Below are positions 8,968 to 17,900 of a stretch of 21,307 nt of DNA, piece after piece. Location of the stretch: NCBI GenBank assembly GCA_000226015.1, contig JH153597.1, forward strand, positions 17,850 through 39,156. The letters are read 5' to 3'. Each line of letters begins with the position of its first letter. The first letter of the stretch is position 1. The DNA is from Mnemiopsis leidyi. Taxonomy: Eukaryota; Ctenophora; Tentaculata; Lobata; Bolinopsidae. Position numbers and translations under genes: made by a program. Below the pieces are notes generated by a model. The model was not told the DNA's origin and did not search any database. It saw only the letters and a program-made list of their open reading frames with translations.

Positions 8968-10660
8968 CACGTGACCAAAACCAACACAAGGAAACTTCAA
9001 CTTCAAGAAGGGAATATCTTGTTGGTGAACAGAAAACGTAAAGCGAGAACGCTCCGAGAGACAGAGAGAGAGCAGTATGGTAGAGGAATGTGCTGACTAG
9101 GGCACCCACGTGACGAGTGCTCTACTACAGGAGACCACGTGACAGCTCCCTGCACGTGACAACGCGCTCCGACCTGCACACCACGTGACACACACTCTGT
9201 AAAAAGCACACACACTCTCTCTCTCTCGGTGAGTCTCACTCAACACTAAACACTGTCAAAGTGCAGGTCACGTGCTCAATACGTCCACGTGTCCAAGGAG
9301 AGATGCGAGGGACAGTAGATATCGGAATTGGGACTACATCAACAAGCACACAACTACTAACACACGCCATATCAGGAGATGTACCAGGACCGCTAAAACA
9401 ACAACTACAGGGTTATGTAGAGGAGCAATTACAGAGATTAGCGAAACGGCCTCTCTCTCCCTACCTCGCTCTCTCTCTTGCTCTAGTAGAGGTCAGGTGA
9501 CTTGGCAACACAGACCATAGCCGCACGTGACCATGGTAACACACATCAGCACCACGTGACGGCACCAGCTCTCAGCGCTGATCACGTGACTACTCTACAC
9601 GCACACATTAACATGTCTTACACTCCAGAAGAGCGAGACCACGTGGCTAGAGCACTAAAACACGCCACGTGACCGGCCAATCACGTGACCACTGCGACAG
9701 CAATCAAGACGCGGCGAGAGAGAGTGCGGGGATAAACGCTACCAGTCTTTTGAGAAACTGTCACATGACTCCCCGCGCTGTAATCAGATAGGACTAATGA
9801 GTCACGTGTCGGCCTGGAAACTCCGAGTCACGTGGCCCAGTGTCGAGATTGTGTTATATGATTATCGCTGGGTCACGTGGGGCGACAGTAGCCAAGGTTA
9901 CCCGTGTAGGTTTGAGCCGATATCCTAGTTCCAGGCTCGCTTATCATCACGTGGTTATCTGCACTATATATCGTCGAGCTGTAACCAGCTTCACTACCAG
10001 CAATAGAACTGACAGCTCTCTCTCCCACTCTATATCTCTCTCTCTCTTAGTTAGAAGAAAAGCAGCCCAGCTCCGCTATCTCTTCAAGCAGTTGTCCAAG
10101 AGAGTCACCCATTTAGTCGTCACACCGCAATAAAGCATCACGTGATGTACCTCTATTTACGCAGAAGACAGCCCAATAGTTACCATGACAACAGCACATT
10201 GGTCGGTTCCATGCAGCACGTGATGAGCTGCCACCACGTGACTTTCTCGCCTAATGGTTATTGTAATCCTCAGCGCAGAGGGGGAACGCTACGAGTCAGC
10301 TGACCCTACCGAGGCACTATCAGGAGAAACCACGTGGTCTCAAGTCAATTAGAGCGCGCTGCAGATCTCCTCACGTGACGAAAATTGTTGTCACGTGACC
10401 TAGCTGAGTTGCTGCCTCAATTTTCAGTTTTTAAGTGCAGCTCGGTCACGTGAGAGTAGTAACGACTGCTGCTCATAGTGGTGCACTGAGGAGCTGGCTA
10501 CAGCCCACGTGGCCATGTAATGGGAGTGTATACTCTCCGTGTACATCGAGCGTGTATACAATGTATACATAGTGTACATTGTACATTGTATCAATGTGTG
10601 TACACCGATAATATCCCGAGAGCCGGTAACACATGCTATATAAGTCTTGAGTGGCACGTG
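8968..10660. promoter_or_regulatory. Dense CACGTG field
   Basis: I count 26 CACGTG hexamers, many as TCACGTGAC. They start at 8968, 9107, 9136, 9153, 9182, 9269, 9286, 9523, 9552, 9583, 9640, 9666, 9682, 9803, 9829, 9873, 9948, 10139, 10217, 10235, 10331, 10372, 10392, 10447, 10506 and 10655. X-box-like words are interspersed (TTGGCAAC at 9503, CCATGGTAAC at 9531, GTAGCCAAGGTTAC at 9889, GTTACCATGACAAC at 10182), as are GA/CT-rich runs near 9060-9075, 9216-9226, 9452-9480 and 10018-10048. GC content is higher than in the flanks. No coding exon is supported. It could be the promoter or CpG-like regulatory region of the minus-strand FLYWCH gene, a non-coding RNA locus, or repeat-derived sequence. 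Confidence 0.5.
10540..10605. repeat. TGTACA/GTATAC palindrome-rich patch
   Basis: Overlapping palindromes include TGTATACA (10553-10560), ATGTATACAT (10561-10570) and repeated GTGTACATTGTACATTG, closing with TGTGTACAC. It sits at the right edge of the CACGTG field. Confidence 0.7.
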
Positions 10661-11078
10661 AGATATGTTCAGACAAGCTAAATTTGACAAGCCTACTGCA
10701 CTGGAAGTAATTATTTTAAATGAATCCTCTCCAGCTTATAATGACAGAAATAGTGCCTTAACCAGGCAGCTGATAGAACCGACCCACATTTCTTGTTCAA
10801 GACCTACAACTGAGTAGAAACATGGGCCAGTTTACTGACTGAACTATTGCTGTATTTCTCACAGATATCGAATGTAAGGCAGAAAAATTCTAATAAATCT
10901 TCATTAAAAGGTGAACCGCGGTCATTACATCATCAGCACCTTATTATAAAGAAAAGATTAGTACCATTTCCTGAAAAAACAACTTAGAGTAAAAAGTATG
11001 AAAGTAAAAAGTCAAAATTGTGAGAGATACTGACCAATAGTAGTCAAATGTAGGATACTATCCTACAACAGGTAGTTT

Positions 11079-11173
11079 ACAGTAGATATTGGTATAACAG
11101 TAGATATTGGTACAGTAGATATTGGTACAGTAGATATTGGTACAGTAGATATTGGTACAGTAGATATTGGTAT
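11079..11173 (+). repeat. 15-bp minisatellite
   Basis: About six copies of TACAGTAGATATTGG, nearly identical in the right part of the array. Confidence 0.9.
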
Positions 11174-13776
11174 ATTAATAAAACTACGAAGAAACAAGTG
11201 GCTGAACTTGAAGTTTCTGTTACGGTTGTAAGTAACCATCTGACCACATTTTTAGGCGTTCAGACAGAGTTAATGGTAATGTCCTGAAGTCAGTCAAGCT
11301 GGGATACAGGACACTGTGTAAGAAATAATGGAAATCATATGCTAGAAAGAGAGTGAAATACGTCAGGAAACATTAACTTAAAGTTCTGATTCTTATTGTT
11401 TTGTAACAACAAAAACAATTACTTGGTTAAGAAGAGGTTTGATCTTTACATGATAAATTAATCTGGTAAATCGCCTGGGCAGCAGCGTAACAGAAAATGG
11501 GCTGGAGGAGTTGAGCGTGTAAAGTAACAGCTATCACAAGAACATCAACACACAATAACACACTGAGGTGACCAATAGCAACCCACGTGATAAGTATCGT
11601 CACGTGACATAAAGATAACCAGTGGGCGCCTCTTACACGGGGTGTCCCTAACTTGACGCCTCTCACTCCCTGTAGCACCGTTACTTAGCAACTCGTTACC
11701 ACGTGACCGGTATAAGTCCAGCACATGACACGCACAGCGCACCTCACTTATCACTTATCAGCTATACACTCATTGTGATAAGCGTCTTATTTTGAATTAC
11801 AATATTTAATTCAGATCACAGCGGATTGAATATGACTGGGATTGTACATGTTGTGGGAAATCTAAAGACACACTTAAAAAAGTAAAATATAGATAGAGCA
11901 GGGAAACTGCCTAAAAATCATATATTACAAGCTAGTCTTCAACTTCGTGATTTTCTTAACGACTACAACCGCATTCTGGATACACTCGTTGATTTAAAGT
12001 GAGGTACGATGTCAAAATTGCAGTCTAAGTTCTTGTTATAGTGCTAAATTTTGTAATCAGATGATTTCACAGAGTTCCACACCATGGCCGAAACATGAGG
12101 GCTTAGCGCCAAACAATGAAGAGCAATGCCAAGTTTATACTGTTTGCCCGAACTGGCGCCGCCCCAAGGGCTGGCAGGCATACCAAGAGAAGAAGGTACG
12201 GTGAAATTCTCTGTATCAGGTCAAGAGGGGACATTTCAATTCTAAAAAACACAGTACACTGACCGCTTTATGGTGTAAAGAACTTAGTACTTAGCAGTAA
12301 CTTAGTCACTAAGTTAGTTCTCACATAGTTGTTTTTACTGGCACATAGTTGAAATTAAAACAGGAATTAAACAGGAACTTTAATTTAATTATTGTTTAAT
12401 TCCATAGTTGTATTAAGTAACCGTTTTCAAACGTTCTCTTATTCCTACTACTCAACTATACCTCTCTCAAGAAATCTTATCAAACAGCAATGATTCTCAT
12501 AACTGTGGCAAGAAGGACTTTCTTGATACTTCCTAAGCAACTATTTACGTTTTGTATCTCGATTTAACCGAGCCAGGAATTCTAAATTCATTTCGCGCAA
12601 ACCTAGCTCAATTTCATGACATGAGCTAGTTATCTGGGCTTGAAAAATAAACATTCATCAGGTCGCCCAGTTCTGTTGATAGATATGTTTTGTTGTGATA
12701 TAAAAATTTAAGGTTAAGAATTGAGAAACCTAATTAATAGTGAAATGAATAAATTAGAATGGTTAAGATACTAGTGTATATTACAATTTTCAATAGCTAT
12801 TCACATAAAGTACAATACAAATCCTCATGTATTTTTTCACCCGGTCTGAATATTGTCAAAACTCACTAAACATAACCAGCCCCAAAACATTTATAATTTA
12901 CATGAATCTTTGATCCTACCTATCGTTGGAAAAAATTACAATAATCAGCGAAACCCCTTGTGTTTTATTTCGTCTGTTCCTTCATAAATTAGCAGTCATA
13001 AAATTTCTGTGAGCATGATATTAAAATCACACATATTTCTGTTTAAACGTGTGCGTGAAATGTGAAAATCTTAATAGTGAAAGACTATAATAAATTAAGT
13101 TATGTATTTAAGTTTATAATTTAAATAAGATAATTTAAGTTATGATATGAATAAAACAATATGATTAAAATAAATAAGGTCATGTAAAATCACTGCACCG
13201 CCCTCAAATATGAGAAGAATGTGAGGTAAGAAAACTAAAACGGCTTGTTGATATCTGATTAAAATATCTAATAAAAATAAACATCATATTACTATTATAT
13301 TGGCAACATCTTTATAGTACCACTAGATAAAACTTTAAGGCAGCTGTGAAAACAAATAACAGCCACTAGACCAAAATAGTTCAAGCAATGAAATAAATTG
13401 TAAGTATCTTAACCCCATCCACACCCCTGAAACAGTGAAGCGTTACTAACAAAACCTTAGTAACCTGAGTAACGAAAATTTCTAGAACATTCGCGCTACT
13501 AAACCCGTTTCAAAGCTACCACAGAATTTTACCGTGTTACCTGAACACAAAAACTAGATATCTGTGAGCTTTAACTGTGTCCACTGTCAACCGCTATGGT
13601 CGAAAAAAATGCGTAGTATTATAGCTAACATAAATAGTAAATACACATATTACAAAACTGCGCTACATTTGCTTCATACTGTATGTCCCGAGTTTTGAAT
13701 AAAAATGCAGATAAATAACCAATGACGACGCAGAAACGGCATTGGTGCTAAGGAAAGTAATTTGTTTTCAGCACTT
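11174..13776. other. AT-rich stretch, no supported gene
   Basis: No convincing exon was seen on either strand. Features of note are three more CACGTG sites near 11584-11705, the last beside GTTACTTAGCAAC (11680), and GGCGCC/CCAAGG-rich sequence near 12150-12185. The rest is AT-rich. Open frames at 11427-11678 and 11545-11754 show no motif. Confidence 0.4.
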
Positions 13777-13818
13777 CTAGTCCTCTTCTGAGTAAGAATC
13801 TTCAGTAAGTTCGTGTTC
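13777..13818 (-). CDS. Candidate terminal exon, acidic C-terminus
   Basis: After a good minus-strand acceptor (TTCCCCAATTGGTCCCTCAG) comes a phase-0 frame, EHELTEDSYSEED, ended by TAG. The phase fits the donor of the exon at 14127-14231. If real, the two form the 3' part of a short minus-strand gene. The evidence is splice sites and phase only. Confidence 0.35.
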   Translation of the reverse strand, partial: EHELTEDSYSEED

Positions 13819-14126
13819 CTGAGGGACCAATTGGGGAATTTCAATGGACCTGCCCAGTGCTCAATCTTAACCATTTAAGTTGCGTAACATAGTGATACAA
13901 GTGATACAAGTGATACAAATTTATAAAACTTAAATTACAAGCGTAATTGTTAAGTTAATAACCATAAACGTTTATTAAATCATAGTTTTTTTCACGTGAT
14001 AAATAACATATATAACATATCATCATCTCCCGTCACTTTTATTATGTACAAATACCCCAGAAAAATGTCCTTGTTTCAGACATTCTAAGGTCAGACAATC
14101 ACTGTAGAGCTTAGTATCTCACTTAC

Positions 14127-14231
14127 CTTGGAATCTCGCTCTGTAGACAAATTTAGGTAAGCGTAAAATACTGTTAGTTGTTCTTGTTCTTGAAGTTGGT
14201 CAACCAGACTGTTCTCCTTAGCTCTTATCTC
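14127..14231 (-). CDS. Candidate coiled-coil exon
   Basis: A 105-nt minus-strand exon (35 codons, phase 0 to 0) with acceptor CTATTTTTCAG and a consensus donor, AAG|GTAAGT. It reads EIRAKENSLVDQLQEQEQL, then VFYAYLNLSTERDSK. The other two frames are closed, and the first half is a Glu/Gln/Leu-rich helix. Two downstream partners fit the phase: the terminal exon at 13777-13818, or the FLYWCH exon at 6468-6623. A possible start is the ATG at 14712 (MPEKVLKFLRRL before a weak GTCACG donor), about 240 bp from the divergent plus-strand gene. Confidence 0.5.
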
Positions 14232-14261
14232 CTGAAAAATAGTAGATGTTAAACTCGATAT

Positions 14262-14500
14262 TACCTATGTGGGTTGTTACTTAGGTAACTGTTATGTAGG
14301 TTACTATGAAGGTTGATACCTAGGTTGTCTTGTAGGTTGCTATGTAGGTTGCTATGTAGATTGCTATCTAGATTGTTATGTAGGTTGTTATGTAGGTTGT
14401 TATGTACGTTGCTATCTAGATTGTTATGTAGATTGTTATGTAGGTTGCTATGTAGGTGGTTATGTAGGTTGTTTATTGTTATGAGGTTGTTTTGTAGGAT
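14262..14500. repeat. 12-bp minisatellite
   Basis: About 18 degenerate copies of TATGTAGGTTGC (variants with CTAGATTG and GTAGGTTA). The period is divisible by three, so frames stay open on both strands (NLHNNLHSNL on minus, LLCRLLCRLL on plus); I take both as by-products. The left edge contains GTTACTTAGGTAAC (14276-14289), an X-box-like word. Confidence 0.85.
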
Positions 14501-14905
14501 ATTATATCTGATTAAACAAACAAAGTACGAGACGAACATGCCTTCTCAGAATTCCTGTCAAGAAAATGAATGATGACCGGTATGAAGCTATATATGTTCG
14601 AAACATAACACTTAATAATGTGATAATGAACAGACACAACAACCACAGAGAATAAATGCTTGGTAAAGCTCGTGACCAGACGTCTCAAAAACTTTAAAAC
14701 TTTCTCCGGCAATACATTACGATAGGTAAACTTGACAGTTTACCGTTACTTTTACTACACCTGATAATTACAAATCTACTCGCGACAACGTCAAATAACA
14801 AGAATTCTTCTGACGTAGCGTGCTAAGTAGACATTAGGCGAATTAAAATAAATGGGAGGGACATTAGCAACAAAAACACAAGAAGGAAGGGGGGAGGAAG
14901 GGAGG

Positions 14906-14913
14906 TATAAAAG
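14906..14913 (+). promoter_or_regulatory. TATA box of the secreted-repeat gene
   Basis: TATAAAAG lies 46 bp before the ATG at 14952, after a purine-rich GGAAGGGGGGAGGAAGGGAGG tract. The usual 25-30 bp spacing puts transcription start near 14936-14942, giving a leader of only about 10-16 nt. Confidence 0.7.
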
Positions 14914-14951
14914 ATCGGGCCCGACCCTCCCCTTCCCAACTCTGTGTCGAG

Positions 14952-14997
14952 ATGGGCTGGACTGTGTTTCTGTCACTTTTCTACCTTTCTTTTGTCG
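14952..14997 (+). CDS. Secreted-repeat gene exon 1 (signal peptide)
   Basis: A 46-nt exon from ATG to the donor G|GTAAGA, phase 1 out. It encodes the hydrophobic core of a signal peptide; the first residue of the next exon completes a likely cleavage region (FVG|QG). The TATA box lies just upstream. Confidence 0.8.
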
Positions 14998-17900
14998 GTA
15001 AGAGGATCCTTAGATTAGGCAGGGATTTTGTTGACCGCGCCTTAGATAACTTTTCGTTATGAATAGGACTATAATGTACGTAAGCATATTTTCTGTAACA
15101 AATTAGACACTGTTCTGCAATATTTCGCCTTAGATAACCCTTTTCGTATATTATGCGCCATATGACCAAACATCTTGATACACCTAGATACACCTAGATA
15201 CACCTAGATACACCTAGATACACCTAGATACACCTTGATACACCTAGATACACCTAGATACACCTAGTATGTCCTGGATAAACCTAAATAGTAAATACCA
15301 CCCCCTTATGTACCTCACTTTTTTAACCTGATCTCGTAGTGTGATGAGAAGAATAACAAGAGATAACCAAGTTTCAACTTATCATTGAAAATAATCCCAA
15401 CCAACATAAGAGTATGTCTCGCAGGACAGGGGACCAGTTTTCATCTGCCGTGGGACAAGTTCCTTAGGGTGAGCGGTTTTCAACAGAAGAGTTCCCATGT
15501 CCATGATGAGAGCAGCTCAAGTTCGCCTCCTCCCTCATCAAGCTGGACTTTCGTTTGGCCTGAATTCCACTCCAGCTCGTCCAGCACCTCTAGCAAGCCT
15601 CGCACTACCAGTCGTGAGTTTGTCTGTTGTGTGTCTGTTTTGTCTGTGTTGTGTCTGTTTTGTAGCTGAAGTTGTATTAATGTTGTATCTGTTTTGAATT
15701 TGCAGTTGTATCGATGTTGTGTCTGTTTTATATCTGAAGTTGAATCAATGTTGTGTCTGTTTTATAGTTGTAGTTGTTTCGATGTTGTGTCTGTTTTATA
15801 TTTGTAGTTGTATTAATGTTGTGTCTGTTTTAAATTTGCAGTTGTATCGATGTTGTGTCTGTTTTATATTTGTAGTTGCATAAATGTTGTATCTGTTTTG
15901 TAGCTGTAGGTGTAAAAATGTTGTGTCTGTTTTTTCTGCCGTTGTAGCATTATGTCATGTCTTGCACCACCACCAACTGCAAAGTGCTTAAAAAAAGTTC
16001 AAAGAAAGTATAATCTCAGTAAAACTGTATTCCTAGTTCTCTTGTTCCCACAAAACTAGTTCTCTAGTTCACACAAAACTAGTTCTCTAGTTCACACAAG
16101 ACCCCAGCCCCAGATAGGAGTTGCCCTAAAGAGTATCCTTGGGTGTTCAATCGAGGAAAGTCCTGCTGCGCGCGGACACATGAGCGCTTCGACTCGATGT
16201 TTGACCGGGGCTGTGACGGGGGCCCCGTTAGTTTCACCAGTACCTGCTGTATGGATAACGATTTTGTGCCGTGCAAGGTCAGGCCTTGCTCTGACTACTC
16301 GGGTAAAGTATCTGAGTTTTAGTGGAGAAGAGTCCATGTGCTTCCTTACTTCCAATCTTCCATACAACTATGGACATACATGCTTTATAGAGGATTTATA
16401 GAGGCTCCTGTACGTCTGCTTTTATTGATCTGCTTATTGCATGAGATGTCAGTCGAGCAGATCAAGCTTCCATGAAAGCTTCCATCTTATGGTTGCTCCT
16501 CCTAAAAACAGTTCCACGGATTTAACTCTTCACTTGAATCTTTTCATTTCACTCTGAGAGATAATTCACTCTTGTTGAACTTACCTCCTGTAACCCGAAT
16601 TCTTCATAGAACCAACACGTTTTCTTGACTGTACTTTGCTTTAATCTAAAGGAATTCAAAAACTAAACCAAGCACCAAACTAACCAAATTTTCACAGGTT
16701 CTACTACAACTGAGGAGCCAGAAAGAACGACTTCTTTTACCGATTCTACGACTACTGAGGAGCCAGAAAGAACGGCAACTTTTACCGATTCTACGACTAC
16801 TGAGGAGCCAGTAGGAAAGACAACTTTTACCGATTCTACTACAACTGAGGCGCCAGAAAAAGCTAAAACGCTGGAATCATCCTCGACTTCAAGCCCCAAT
16901 TTATGGGTAGGACTTTTTCTAACTGCAAAAAAAAATGATAAAGAGTTTCGAAGTATGAATATATCAAAAGCATCTGAAATTGATTGTAGAATCTTACAGT
17001 CTACAGAATATCGCTATGCCCCCACATTTATAAAACTCAGATAAAAAATACTCAACCTTCAGGCTCGCATAATGTCAGACTGGCCGGACTCCTTCACGAC
17101 AAACACTAAACCTCCGATTAATACCACTGCTGACTGGTGGAACCTCGATGATTGGTGGCATTACGACGACGATTGGTTGCATTACGACGAAGATTGGTGG
17201 CAGGACGATGATGATTGGTTGCAGGATGATGATTGGTGGCACGATGACGATGATTGGTCACTGGATGATGACGATTGGTCACAGGATGAAGATGATTGGT
17301 GGTACCATGACGATGATTGGTGGCACGATGGCGATGATTGGTGGCACGATGATGATGATTGGTGGCACGATGACGATGATTGGTGGCACGATGACGATGA
17401 TTGGTGGCACGATGACGATGATTGGTGGCACGATGACGACGATGATTGGTGGCACGATAAAGACGATGATTGGTTACACGATGACCGTGGTTGGTTAATG
17501 CCGCCAACACCAACAACATCAGAATGGAGCTACGAAGGAGAACTTGTTGATCTAGGTCATTTGAATTGGAATTTTAAATTAGTGGAGGGTAACATTTTAA
17601 GCTTTTATGGATAGGCTTTTAATTTTATGGATCGCCGTTCGAAACTTTTTAAATTTAAGCGCCGTGTTATTTGTCACCCTTAAAAGTAAAAAAAAGAAAA
17701 AAAAAAGGTTAGTCATCCTAATGGCCTAATAAAATTTTTCAGTTTGCTCGTTCTTGTCCAACTTTGGCGACATATGTGACTTATCCTCTTACCACCATCC
17801 TCCTGCCCCACCCATCCTCTATGATTCTGCACATCACGAGGTCGACACAATTCATCGCCCATTACTCGGAAGTAAGTTTTCACGAAAATTCGTTTTCGAC

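Noticed and set aside
9261..10133. Plus-strand open frames within the CACGTG field
   Set aside because: Overlapping frames of similar length and no protein-like pattern; Arg/Ser/Thr richness follows from TCACGTGAC and CTCTCT words.
14261..14573. Open frames of NLHNNL (minus) and LLCRLLCRLL (plus) repeats
   Set aside because: They come from a 12-bp intergenic minisatellite whose period is a multiple of three; no start context, splice sites or non-repeat coding flanks.
16180..16401. Plus-strand 73-codon open frame in intron 2
   Set aside because: The minus-strand reading of the same patch resembles retroelement protein better, and the plus frame has no fitting splice sites.
17118..17519. Minus-strand frame rich in TNHRHRA repeats, and a second plus-strand frame (17148-17498) of MIGGTMT repeats
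   Set aside because: Both are by-products of the 21-bp coding repeat, which has no stop in several frames; only the Trp/Asp/His frame joins the flanking exons in phase.
17832..17846. Alternative donor GAG|GTCGAC for exon 5, joining in phase 0 to the CAACAG acceptor at 18085
   Set aside because: The GAA|GTAAGT donor at 17871 is much closer to consensus and pairs in phase with the acceptor at 18103; the alternative stays possible as an isoform.
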